Assembly (NCBI RefSeq): GCF_014843005.1
Contig: NZ_JACYXM010000002.1
Location: 62,001 to 126,000 of the forward strand
Reading direction: 5' to 3'
DNA length: 64,000 nt
Source: Rhodanobacter sp. DHG33
Lineage (GTDB): Bacteria > Pseudomonadota > Gammaproteobacteria > Xanthomonadales > Rhodanobacteraceae
Below the pieces are notes generated by a model that ran no database searches, was not told the origin of the DNA, and saw only the letters and a program-made list of their open reading frames with translations. Shown here one piece after another: positions 40,621 through 48,961 of the stretch (its first letter is position 1; each line of letters begins with the position of its first letter). The position numbers and the translations under genes are program-made.

Positions 40621-40638
40621 CGCCGGCGTGTCATGTCG

Positions 40639-42252
40639 CTATTGTTGCGAACCGTCCGGGGTGGCGGGGTTGTCCGGGGTGCCGATCTTGCGCTTGCGCA
40701 GTTCCAGCACCAACGGCGTGAGTTCGGCGATCCGCGCCTGGATGCGTGCGCGGGCGTAGTAGCTGAGGTCGTCGCGCTTGAGCAGGCGCTTGAGCTGCTC
40801 CATCGCGTCGAACGGGCGGCCGGCGTAGTAGCTGGCGTCGGCCCACGCCTCGCCGGCCCGTTCGTCGTCGCCGGACTTGTCGCCGGCGCGGGCATAGGCG
40901 GTGTACAGCGCGGGGTCGTCGCTGTTTTCCAGCAGGGGGCGCAGCAGGTCGGCGGCGGTGGCGGCCTGCGGTTTGTCGCCGTGCTCGGTGAGCGCGGTGG
41001 CATAGGCCAGCGCCACCGCGCGATTGCGCGGCGACTGCCGGTTGAGCTGTTGGTACAGGGCCAGCGCGGTGTCGCGCTGGCCGGCCTGCAGCTGGGCGTC
41101 GGCCAGCGCCAGCGTGAGGATCTGGCTGCCGGCGTGCGTTTTCAGCAGCGGCTCGAGCTGCGCCACGGCCTGCGCGCCGCGGTCGCTGCGGGTAAGCGCC
41201 AGCGCGTAGCCGTAGCGGTTGGCCGGGGTGTCGAAGTCGGGCTTGTTCTTGAGGTTGCCGGCGTAATAGTCGGCCAGCCGCTGCGGGTTGCCGCTCAGCA
41301 CGCGTGCACGTTCGCGCATCAAATCGTAGGTGCTGAGGCCGGCCGGGTTGGCGGCATTCGCGTCGAGCCGTATGGGTCCGTGCACGAAAGCCATCGGCGC
41401 GGTGACCTGCTCCCACTGGCCGCTGAGCATCGTGTCGCCGCTGGGGCGCAGTTTCTGCGCGGCGATCAGCGCGCCGGCGCGCGACTTGGCATCGGCGATG
41501 CGGTCGCTGGTGACCGGGTGGTCCTGCAGGAAGGAGGGCACCTGGCCGCCCGCACCCGTGCTCATCACGTCCTCCATGTGCTGGAAGAAGGCCGCCATCG
41601 CGTCCGGATCGAAGCCCGCGTTGGCGAGGGTCTTGATGCCGGCGCGGTCGGCTTCGATTTCGTCCTTGCGCGTGAAATTGATTTCCTTCTGCGCCAGCAG
41701 GCCCTGGCCGCCGGCCAGCACCGCGATCGGCGCGTCGCCGGCGCTGCGGCCGGCGGTGCTGGCGGCGATCGCGCCCAGCAGCACCAGGGCCATCAGTGGC
41801 GCGTCCTTCTTGGAATCCTCGAACGCGCGCTGCAGGTGGTTCTGCGTGATGTGGCCGATCTCGTGCGCCATCACGCCGGCCAGCTCGCTCTCGTTGCGGG
41901 TGATGGCGATGAGGCCCGAGTTCACCGCGATATAGCCGCCCGGCATGGCGAAGGCGTTGATCTCGTTGTCCTTGACGATGAAGAACTCGAAGTGGTCGCG
42001 CGGCTTGGCGCAGGCGGCGACCAGCCGGAAGCCGAGGTCGTTGATGTAGTCGTTCAGCAGCGGATCGTCCACCACCATGTCCAGCGCACGCATCTGGCGC
42101 AGCATCGCGGCACCGTAATCCTGTGCCTCCTGCGGCGAGATCAGCGCGTTGGCCGAGCTGCCGAGGTCGGGCAGGCGCGAGTCGTCCTGGGCGCCGGCGG
42201 CGAAGGCCAGGCCGGCGAGGATCAGGGCGGTGAGCAGGCGTCGTGGTGCCAT
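40639..42252 (-). CDS. bepA: BepA-type periplasmic M48 metalloprotease with TPR domain
   Basis: A 537-residue protein. After a signal peptide (about 1-21, ending AAGAQ) comes an M48 protease with HEIGH at residues 130-134 (HEXXH) and the third zinc ligand in DEIEADRAG, then a TPR-rich half (about 320-520). BepA (YfgC) helps assemble or degrade outer-membrane proteins such as LptD and acts with the BAM machine. The ATG at 42252 begins the signal peptide. Confidence 0.92.
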   Translation of the reverse strand: MAPRRLLTALILAGLAFAAGAQDDSRLPDLGSSANALISPQEAQDYGAAMLRQMRALDMVVDDPLLNDYINDLGFRLVAACAKPRDHFEFFIVKDNEINAFAMPGGYIAVNSGLIAITRNESELAGVMAHEIGHITQNHLQRAFEDSKKDAPLMALVLLGAIAASTAGRSAGDAPIAVLAGGQGLLAQKEINFTRKDEIEADRAGIKTLANAGFDPDAMAAFFQHMEDVMSTGAGGQVPSFLQDHPVTSDRIADAKSRAGALIAAQKLRPSGDTMLSGQWEQVTAPMAFVHGPIRLDANAANPAGLSTYDLMRERARVLSGNPQRLADYYAGNLKNKPDFDTPANRYGYALALTRSDRGAQAVAQLEPLLKTHAGSQILTLALADAQLQAGQRDTALALYQQLNRQSPRNRAVALAYATALTEHGDKPQAATAADLLRPLLENSDDPALYTAYARAGDKSGDDERAGEAWADASYYAGRPFDAMEQLKRLLKRDDLSYYARARIQARIAELTPLVLELRKRKIGTPDNPATPDGSQQ

Positions 42253-42278
42253 GGCGGGGAAGTCGGCAGGTAGAATGG

Positions 42279-42322
42279 ATTTGCGTGGTCGCGAAGGTAA
42301 ACGCGGCCGGCCATGGCCGGAT
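42279..42322 (-). repeat. REP-like repeat, copy D1 (partial, tandem)
   Basis: TTTGCGTGGTCGCGAAGGTAA followed by GGCCGGCCATGG lines up with the same region of copy B (TTTGCGATCG..TCGCGAAGGTCAA..GGCCAT). It directly abuts copy D2, making a degenerate tandem pair between bepA and grxC. Confidence 0.5.
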
Positions 42323-42381
42323 GTTTTTGCGATCTTCCGTGATCGCCGGAGCAGCCGGCGGCCATCCATGCCGCACTTTCG
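42323..42381 (-). repeat. REP-like repeat, copy D2
   Basis: On the minus strand: GAAAGTGCGGC, ATGGATGGCCGCC, GGCGATCACGGAAGATCGCAAAAAC. Both hairpins of the family (GCGGC/GCCGC and GCGATC/GATCGC) are preserved, but the CGTTTGATCTTC spacer is replaced. It lies between the divergent bepA and grxC genes. Confidence 0.75.
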
Positions 42382-42462
42382 TTATTCAGTTGACCGCCCG
42401 CGTTGAAGCTTGTTCCATGGGCTTTTGCCCCCATCTCCTGCGCAGGCAACCGGAGTTTCGCG

Positions 42463-42726
42463 ATGTCCAAGATCGAAGTCTATTCCACCGCGGTATGCCC
42501 GTACTGCGTGGCGGCCAAGAACCTACTCAAGGCCAAGGGCCTGGCGTGGGAAGACATCCGCGTGGATACCGACCCCGCGCAGCGCGACGCCATGCTGGCG
42601 CGTAGCGGCGGCCGTCGCACCGTCCCGCAGATCTTCGTCAACGACCAGCTGGTGGGCGGCTACGACGACCTGGTGGCCGCCGACCGCAGCGGCAAGCTGG
42701 CCGAACTGCTGGGCGAAGCCGCATGA
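42463..42726 (+). CDS. grxC: Glutaredoxin (GrxC type)
   Basis: An 87-residue dithiol glutaredoxin with active site CPYC (Cys12-Cys15), the TVPQIF cis-proline loop and the GGYDDL glutathione-site motif. It reduces disulfides with glutathione. The ATG at 42463 is preferred over 42403. It overlaps the following AhpD-like gene by four bases, suggesting a shared redox role. Confidence 0.94.
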   Translation: MSKIEVYSTAVCPYCVAAKNLLKAKGLAWEDIRVDTDPAQRDAMLARSGGRRTVPQIFVNDQLVGGYDDLVAADRSGKLAELLGEAA

Positions 42727-43124
42727 GCGGCACGCAGGATAGCGAGAAGGATCGCGTGGCCGAGTTCACCGCGTTCCGCCAGCGCATGAACGAGCGCATC
42801 CTGGCCGAGGACAACCAGGTGGTGCGGCGCTTCTTCGCGCTGGACACGCAGACCTACAAGCCCGGCGCGCTGGACGTGAAGACCAAGGAGCTGCTGGGCC
42901 TGGTCGCCTCGATGGTGCTGCGCTGCGACGACTGCATCAGCTACCACGTGGCGCAGTGCAAGGAGGCCGGCGTCACCCGCGAGGAATTCTTCGAGACCTT
43001 CAGCGTAGGCTTGGTGGTGGGCGGTTCCATCGTGATCCCGCACCTGCGTCGCGCGGTGGATTTCCTCGACCGGCTGGAAGAAGGCGAGGCCGCCACCGAC
43101 GCGGCCTGCGCCGACCGCGGCTGA
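42723..43124 (+). CDS. Carboxymuconolactone decarboxylase (AhpD-like) family protein
   Basis: A 133-residue protein with the AhpD-type motif CDDCISYH (Cys68, Cys71, His75), suggesting a thiol-based peroxidase or disulfide reductase rather than a decarboxylase. Coupled to grxC by an ATGA overlap, which would suit a glutaredoxin-recycled redox enzyme; that link is inference. Confidence 0.87.
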   Translation: MSGTQDSEKDRVAEFTAFRQRMNERILAEDNQVVRRFFALDTQTYKPGALDVKTKELLGLVASMVLRCDDCISYHVAQCKEAGVTREEFFETFSVGLVVGGSIVIPHLRRAVDFLDRLEEGEAATDAACADRG

Positions 43125-43349
43125 CGCGTTTTTTCCCTTTCCCGGTTGCCTTTCTGCAGTCGGGATGGCGGATTGGGGGTGAGGCGCATGCCATTTCCCG
43201 CAACGCTCCATGCGAGGATTTTCAACGCCGCGCGCCGGCCCTTGCCTGTTCGCCTCCGTGGGGATCGGCGATAATTGCGCGGATATCGATCCCTGCATGC
43301 GGATGCTGCAGCGGCCATCGACGGCATTCTTCCCCACGGAGTTTCCCCC

Positions 43350-44363
43350 ATGAGCAAGACCATCGCGGTGATCCCGGGCGACGGCATCGGCCCGGAGATC
43401 ATGACCGCCACGCTGCGCGTGCTCGACGCGCTGGATTGCGGCCTCGCCTACGACTTCGCCGACGCCGGCATGGTGGCGCTGGAGAAGCACGGCGACCTGC
43501 TGCCCAAGGCCACGCTGGACAAGATCGCCGAGCACAAGGTGGCGCTGAAGGGCCCGCTGACCACGCCGATCGGCGGCGGCTTCACCTCGATCAACGTCAC
43601 CCTGCGCCGCCACTTCGATTTGTACGCCAACGTGCGTCCGGCGATCAGCTTCCCCGGCACCAAGGCGCGCTTCGAGAACATCGACATCATCACGGTGCGC
43701 GAGAACACCGAGGGTGCGTATCTGGCGGAAGGGCAGTCGCTGTCCGACGACGGCCAGACCGCGATCTCGATGATCCGCAACACGCGCAAGGGCAGCGAGC
43801 GCATCGTGCGCTACGCCTTCGAGCTGGCGGTGAAGAAGGGGCGCAAGAAGGTCACGGCCGTGCACAAGGCCAACATCATCAAGACCGCCTCGGGCCTGTT
43901 CCTCAACGTGGCGCGCGAAGTCGCCAAGGAATACCCGCAGATCGAGTTCAACGAGATGATCGTGGACAACACCTGCATGCAGCTGGTGATGAAGCCCGAG
44001 CAGTTCGACGTGATCGTCACCACCAACCTGTTCGGCGACATCCTCTCCGACCTGTGCGCGGGCTTGGTGGGCGGCCTGGGCCTGGCGCCCGGCGACAACA
44101 TCGGCGAGGGCGCGGCGATCTTCGAGGCCGTCCATGGCTCCGCCCCGGATATCGCCGGCAAGGGCATCGCAAACCCCTGCGCGCTGCTGCTGGCCGCGGC
44201 CGACATGCTCGACCACCTCGGCATGGTGGAGAAGGGCGACAAGCTGCGCGCCGCGATCCGCGACACCATGACCCACGACCGCGACAGCGTGACGCCGGAC
44301 CTCGGCGGCAAGGGCAGCACCTCCAGCTTCGGCGAGGCCATCGCGAAGCGCGTCAAGGGCTGA
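43350..44363 (+). CDS. Isocitrate dehydrogenase, NAD-type (IDH/IPMDH family)
   Basis: A 337-residue beta-decarboxylating dehydrogenase. IPGDGIGPE opens the protein; the substrate-binding region has VRENTEGAYLAEG, and HGSAPDIAGKG lies in the cofactor loop. The length and lack of large inserts fit the short NAD-linked isocitrate dehydrogenase common in Xanthomonadaceae; 3-isopropylmalate or homoisocitrate dehydrogenase is less likely. The 225 bases upstream include GATAAT at 43270 as a possible -10 with a weak -35. Confidence 0.88.
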   Translation: MSKTIAVIPGDGIGPEIMTATLRVLDALDCGLAYDFADAGMVALEKHGDLLPKATLDKIAEHKVALKGPLTTPIGGGFTSINVTLRRHFDLYANVRPAISFPGTKARFENIDIITVRENTEGAYLAEGQSLSDDGQTAISMIRNTRKGSERIVRYAFELAVKKGRKKVTAVHKANIIKTASGLFLNVAREVAKEYPQIEFNEMIVDNTCMQLVMKPEQFDVIVTTNLFGDILSDLCAGLVGGLGLAPGDNIGEGAAIFEAVHGSAPDIAGKGIANPCALLLAAADMLDHLGMVEKGDKLRAAIRDTMTHDRDSVTPDLGGKGSTSSFGEAIAKRVKG

Positions 44364-44383
44364 GCACCGGCGCCATCGACACA

Positions 44384-44418
44384 CAAGGCCGCGGCATCGC
44401 CCGCGGCCTTGCCGTTTC
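44384..44418 (+). terminator. Rho-independent terminator after isocitrate dehydrogenase
   Basis: Arms CAAGGCCGCGG and CCGCGGCCTTG with a CATCGC loop, followed by CCGTTT, 20 bases after the stop codon. The T tract is short. Confidence 0.7.
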
Positions 44419-44486
44419 TGGATCATGCGGAACGGTTGCTAGCATGGGTGCTTCCTGCTTTCCGCTGCTTCTACATAGACCATCCG

Positions 44487-45635
44487 ATGGACATCGCGTT
44501 CTGGGTTTTCGTCTACATCGCTGCCGCCGTGCAGGCCGCGCTGCTGTCGCTGGCTTTGTGGCGCCGTTCCGCCAACCGCGAGGCGAACCGCCTGCTCGCG
44601 GTGTGGGTGGCGCTGGCGGGCATCGATCTGGCGATGAAGGCGGCCTACTGGCACACGCTGTCGCCGGAATGGTTCCGCGCCTACCGCTTCGTGGCGCTGT
44701 TCCCTTTTCTCTATGGCAGCCTGTTCTTCCTTTACGTGCGTGCGTTGACCCGTGGGCAGGGCTTCCGCTGGCGCGACGTGCGGCACCTGCTCGGTTTTGC
44801 GGCGATGGTGCTTGCCACCGGCGACGTGCTGCTGGCGAGTACGGCGCGGCTGCAGGCGATGTCGGCGAGCTGGATCGCGGGCGAGCGCTCGATCGGCCAC
44901 TGGTTCGATTTCGCGCTGTTCGTCTACAGCCTGTCCTACGTGGCGGCGGCGCTGGTCCAGGTGCACCGCTATCGCCGGTACCTGCGCGAGCGGCGTTCCG
45001 ACGCGGATCGACTGTCCCTGCGCTGGATCGACACCATGGCGGCATGCCAGGTCGTGATCTGGTGTATCGCCATCGTGCAGGCTCTGGTGCAGTTGCCGAT
45101 CCTCAACTACGGGCTGCTGTTCGGCGCCATCGCAGGCTGGATCTGCGTGGTGGGCTGGTTCAGCCTGGGGCAGCCGCCGTTGGCGGTCGAGCCGGAGGCC
45201 GAACCCGCGGATGACGAAACCATCGCCCCCGCCACGATCAGCGAACCTGACGATGCGCGTTACGACGCGGTGCAGGCGCGCCTCGCAGCGCTGATGGAAA
45301 GCGCTGCGCCGCTGTACCTGGAGCCTGCGCTGACCATCGGCCAGGTGGCGAAGCGCAGCGGCTATCCCGAGTACCTGGTGTCGGCGGTGATCAACCGCCG
45401 TTTCGGCGGCACCTTCTGGGACTACATCAACCGGCTGCGCGTAGAGGCGTCACGCGCCTGCCTTGCCGATGCCGCCGACACGCGCAGCATTCTCGACATT
45501 GCCTATGCCTGCGGCTTCACCTCCAAGTCCACCTTCAATGCCGCATTCAAGCGCCAGGTGGGCGACACGCCCAGCAGTTATCGCAAGACGGCCGCACCGC
45601 TCAAGGCTGCGGCCGACGATGCAGGGCATCGATGA
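44487..45635 (+). CDS. Membrane-bound AraC-family regulator
   Basis: A 382-residue protein with about seven N-terminal membrane helices (residues 5-225) joined to a cytosolic AraC-type HTH (about 280-375) containing LTIGQVAKRSGYPEYLVSAVIN and the second helix pair SILDIAYACGFTSKSTFNAAFK with RQVGDTPSSYR. This is a one-component membrane sensor-regulator. The ATG at 44487 begins the first helix; an upstream ATG at 44409 is possible. Its last 35 bases overlap the end of the serine hydrolase gene on the other strand. Confidence 0.87.
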   Translation: MDIAFWVFVYIAAAVQAALLSLALWRRSANREANRLLAVWVALAGIDLAMKAAYWHTLSPEWFRAYRFVALFPFLYGSLFFLYVRALTRGQGFRWRDVRHLLGFAAMVLATGDVLLASTARLQAMSASWIAGERSIGHWFDFALFVYSLSYVAAALVQVHRYRRYLRERRSDADRLSLRWIDTMAACQVVIWCIAIVQALVQLPILNYGLLFGAIAGWICVVGWFSLGQPPLAVEPEAEPADDETIAPATISEPDDARYDAVQARLAALMESAAPLYLEPALTIGQVAKRSGYPEYLVSAVINRRFGGTFWDYINRLRVEASRACLADAADTRSILDIAYACGFTSKSTFNAAFKRQVGDTPSSYRKTAAPLKAAADDAGHR

Positions 45636-46989
45636 TCGCGGCCACCAGGTCGCCGGTGTCGTCGCCGTAATCCAGCGAGATGCCCATGCGCACCACCACC
45701 AGCCGCTCGGACGGCACGATCACCACGTATTGCCCGAACGCGCCGCGCCCGTAGTACATATCCTTCGGCAGCTGCGGCATGCCCCAGGGCGCGTCCCACA
45801 CCGGCACCCGGGTGTCGTTCTTGATGTTCAGCCAGAAGCCTGCGCCGTAGCCGGTGTCCAGCGTCTGCGAGTGGCTGTACGCCACCCAGCCCTCGGGCAG
45901 GATGCGCTTGCCGTCGACCACGCCGTCGTCGAGGTAGAGCTGGCCGAAGCGGGCGAAATCGCGCGCCGTGCCGTAGCCGTCGCTCGACCCGATCAGGGTG
46001 CCGGCGGCATCGGTCTGGATCGTGGTATGGGTCATGCCCAGCGGAGCGAACAGCTCGCGCCGTGCGAAGCGTTCGGCGTCCACGGCACTGCCGCCCGCCG
46101 CATCGGTGACCATGCGGCCTAGCAGTGCGTAACCCAGGTTGCTGTATCCCCACGCCGTACCGGGCGCATGGGCCAGCGGCATCCGCGACGCATAACCGGC
46201 CATGTCGTCTTCCAGGAAGGTCATGCGCGTCATGGGGCTCAGGGCGCCGACGGTTTCGTCGAACGGCAGGCCGCTGTCCATGCGCAGCAGCTGGTCGACG
46301 GTGATCGCCTGGTGCGGGTCGCCGGCGGACCGCCATCCGGGGATCGGTGCAGGCTGTTCCAGGTGCAGCCTGCCTTCGCGCACCAGGATGCCGATCAGCG
46401 CGCTGGTCAGCGACTTGGTCAGCGAATGCGCCCAGATCGGCGTATCCGGCCCGTAGCCCGTGGCATAGCGCTCGGCGATCAGCTGGCCGTCGTGCAGCAC
46501 CACGACGGCCTTGGTGTTGCGCGGATGCGCGGGATCGGGCTCGGCGAAGGCACGGTCCAGCGCGCGGCGGATGGCGGGGTCGTCCGATGCCACCGCATGC
46601 TCCGGATAGGGGCTGGCGATGGGCGCGGGCTCGAAACCCGCGGCCTCGGGCACCGGGCCGTCGCCATGCATCAGCAGGCAGCCCAGGCCGGGACGGAATA
46701 CGGCGCGTGCGCCGAAGGCGCCCAGCACGCTGGCATTCGCCTCGTGTTGTGCGGCATCCACGTGCCAGCGTATCGCCCACGCGATGCCGTCCATCTGCGG
46801 CGCATGCTGTTCTTGGAACACGCGTTCGGGATCGACATGGCTGACGAAGACGGCATCGCACAGCCCGTGGCTGACCGAGCTCGTGGCGAGGAGCATCAGG
46901 GGCCGGCCGGCCGTGCCCAGCCAGGCCGCGCCAAGGAGCAGGACGGCCAGCAGGACAGCCAGGGCGGTTTTCAGGATACGTGCGGTCAT
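45601..46989 (-). CDS. Serine hydrolase of the beta-lactamase/class C PBP family
   Basis: A 462-residue protein with an N-terminal anchor or signal (TALAVLLAVLLLGAAWLG). The SxxK catalytic motif is S189-L-T-K192 and the Tyr motif is Y282-S-N. Members cleave D-amino-acid peptides, esters or beta-lactams; the role here could be cell-wall or ester hydrolysis. The ATG at 46989 has GGAAGAG upstream. Convergent and 35-bp overlapping with the AraC regulator, divergent from the OafA-type acyltransferase across 295 bases with no recognisable signals. Confidence 0.87.
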   Translation of the reverse strand: MTARILKTALAVLLAVLLLGAAWLGTAGRPLMLLATSSVSHGLCDAVFVSHVDPERVFQEQHAPQMDGIAWAIRWHVDAAQHEANASVLGAFGARAVFRPGLGCLLMHGDGPVPEAAGFEPAPIASPYPEHAVASDDPAIRRALDRAFAEPDPAHPRNTKAVVVLHDGQLIAERYATGYGPDTPIWAHSLTKSLTSALIGILVREGRLHLEQPAPIPGWRSAGDPHQAITVDQLLRMDSGLPFDETVGALSPMTRMTFLEDDMAGYASRMPLAHAPGTAWGYSNLGYALLGRMVTDAAGGSAVDAERFARRELFAPLGMTHTTIQTDAAGTLIGSSDGYGTARDFARFGQLYLDDGVVDGKRILPEGWVAYSHSQTLDTGYGAGFWLNIKNDTRVPVWDAPWGMPQLPKDMYYGRGAFGQYVVIVPSERLVVVRMGISLDYGDDTGDLVAAIIDALHRRPQP

Positions 46990-47284
46990 GAGGCTCTTCC
47001 TTCGTTTCACGATTGTGCTGCCGTCGCGGCGACGGATGGGTAGGGACGGATGGCGGATCGTTCGTGCATGCGGCAGCCCTCGTGCGTTGGTGGGCGCAAG
47101 CATGCGGTGCTGCGTCGCTGGTCTCGTCCGAGGCGGCGGAACCGTACGGCAGCACGGTTTCTGCAGGTGCGATCCGGCCGGTTCGGACGTGTCAGGCGCC
47201 GGTCGGATGCGGCGGACAGGCTCTAAGATGCGCATCTGCCTGCCGGTACGCCACTGGCCCGGGCGTCGATCGACAGGGAAGTGC

Positions 47285-48430
47285 ATGAACGCAAGAAAGT
47301 GGCTGTCGAACGTGCGGGGTGGAGGGCATCCTCCGGCGGGACGTGGCATGGCCACCATTGCCGATGGCGTGAACGGTGGCCGCGACAACTTCCTGCTGCT
47401 CCGGCTGCTGGCGGCAAGCCTGGTGATGTACGGCCATGCCCCCGCCATCACCGGCGGCCAGGGCTGGCCGGACATCTTTGTGCGGATGGGCTGGGGCAGT
47501 TACTCCGGCGACCTGGCGGTGGACGTGTTCTTCGTGGTGAGCGGCTTCATGATCGCCGGCAGCTACCTGCGCCGGCGGCACCTGGCGGATTTCCTGTGGG
47601 CGCGGCTACTGCGCATTTATCCCGCTTACATCGCCTGCTTGCTGGGTTCGGCTTTCGTGCTGGGCGCCGCGTGCACTGCCATGCCGCTGCATGACTACTA
47701 CCGCAGCCACGACGTGCTGCACTACGTGTCGAAGAACATCGAGCTGGGCAAGGGCATGGCCTGGGAACTGCCGGGCGTGTTCAGGGACAACCCGAAACTG
47801 GCGGTCGTCAACGGCTCGATCTGGACCTTGCCCGCCGAGGTACGCATGTACCTCTGGGTGGCGCTGGCAGGCGTGCTCGGCATCCTGTCACGGCGTTGGT
47901 GCTGCAACCTGTTGCTGGCCGCTCTGCTGGTATGCGGGCTGCTGGCACCTGCGCATGTGCCGCTGGTGCCACTGGCTTCGTTCCTGCGCCTGGCAGGCTG
48001 TTTCGCGCTGGGCGTGTTCTGCTGGGTCAATGGCAAGCGCGTTCCCGTGGGCTGGTGGTGCGTGGCGGCGCTGGGGCTGCTGGCATGGCTGTTGCGCGCG
48101 ACACCGCTTTATCCCTTCGTTTTCTCGCTGGCGCTGGCCGCTTTCGTGTTCGCGTTCGGCTACGCATCGCCATGGCTCGGTTGTCTGCGCTTCGGCGATT
48201 ACTCGTATGGTTTGTACCTGTGGGGCTATCCGATGCAGCAACTGGTAGCGCATCTCGCTCCGCAACTGTCGCACGCGGGCAATGTTCTGCTGGCTTGGCC
48301 GCTGGCCATGCTGCTGGCGATGCTGTCGTGGCATCTGGTCGAGCGGCCGGTTCTCCGGCTGAAGTCCATATCGGGCGTGGTGCAGGCCAAGGCCCGGTCG
48401 GCACTCGGGCGCCTGCGCACGGATGGCTGA
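47285..48430 (+). CDS. OafA/YrhL-type acyltransferase family 3
   Basis: A 381-residue membrane protein with about ten helices. The family signatures RDNFLLLRLLAASLVMYGHA near the start and LAVDVFFVVSGFMIAGSYLRRR (residues 79-100) are clear, and SYGLYLWGYPMQQL is near the C-terminus. It O-acetylates or acylates an envelope sugar. The ATG at 47285 has GGGAAG upstream; an ATG at 47348 would drop a basic leader. It is divergent from the serine hydrolase. Confidence 0.88.
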   Translation: MNARKWLSNVRGGGHPPAGRGMATIADGVNGGRDNFLLLRLLAASLVMYGHAPAITGGQGWPDIFVRMGWGSYSGDLAVDVFFVVSGFMIAGSYLRRRHLADFLWARLLRIYPAYIACLLGSAFVLGAACTAMPLHDYYRSHDVLHYVSKNIELGKGMAWELPGVFRDNPKLAVVNGSIWTLPAEVRMYLWVALAGVLGILSRRWCCNLLLAALLVCGLLAPAHVPLVPLASFLRLAGCFALGVFCWVNGKRVPVGWWCVAALGLLAWLLRATPLYPFVFSLALAAFVFAFGYASPWLGCLRFGDYSYGLYLWGYPMQQLVAHLAPQLSHAGNVLLAWPLAMLLAMLSWHLVERPVLRLKSISGVVQAKARSALGRLRTDG

Positions 48431-48456
48431 AGCCTGCGCAGGCGCCCGAAGGTTTT
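48405..48456. terminator. Terminator overlapping the 3' end of the acyltransferase gene
   Basis: Perfect 15-base arms TCGGGCGCCTGCGCA (48405-48419) and TGCGCAGGCGCCCGA (48435-48449) enclose a loop that holds the stop codon, then GGTTTT follows. It lies between two convergent genes. Confidence 0.65.
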
Positions 48457-48917
48457 CAGTGGCGCGCGGCGGGTTTGTAGCTGCCGCCCACGGTGCGCGC
48501 AGCGATGTTGAGCCGGTTCCAGGTGTTGATCATGCCGATCAGCAGCACCAGGTCGACCACGGCGGCCTCTTCGAAGTGCTGGCGCAGCCGTTCGTAGAGC
48601 GCATCGGATACCGACTCGTGCGAGGGCAGTTCGGTGAGCTCTTCGGCGAGCGCCAGCGCGGCCTGCTCGCTTTCGCTGTACAGCGTGGTTTCGCGCCAGG
48701 CGGGCAGCAGGTACAGCCGCTGCTCGGTCTCGCCGGCGGCGCGGGCGTCCTTGCTGTGCATGTCCAGGCAGAACGCGCAGCCGTTGATCTGCGAGCAGCG
48801 CATCAGCACCAGTTCGACCAGCTTGCCGTCCAGGTGGCCGCGTTCGCGGATTTCCTGGCCGAGCTGGATCAGCGGCTGCATGGTGGCGTAGTGGCGCTGG
48901 ATGGAGAAACGGGTCAT
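48456..48917 (-). CDS. AhpD-like (CMD-family) protein, ECF41 partner
   Basis: A 153-residue alkylhydroperoxidase-like protein with CAFCLDMHSKDAR (Cys47, Cys50, His54), the CxxCxxxH redox motif. The gene lies 44 bases after the ECF41-type sigma factor, which is the typical arrangement for that sigma group, so it is likely its target. Probably a thiol-based peroxide or lactone detoxification enzyme. Confidence 0.9.
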   Translation of the reverse strand: MTRFSIQRHYATMQPLIQLGQEIRERGHLDGKLVELVLMRCSQINGCAFCLDMHSKDARAAGETEQRLYLLPAWRETTLYSESEQAALALAEELTELPSHESVSDALYERLRQHFEEAAVVDLVLLIGMINTWNRLNIAARTVGGSYKPAARH

Positions 48918-48961
48918 GGGGCGACTCCTCGGTAGTGGGGATAGCGGCCGGGTTCGGCCGT

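Noticed and set aside
46990-47284. Possible small gene between the serine hydrolase and acyltransferase
   Set aside because: Frames there are short or run in from the neighbours' shadows; no start with a ribosome site. The region more likely holds two promoters.
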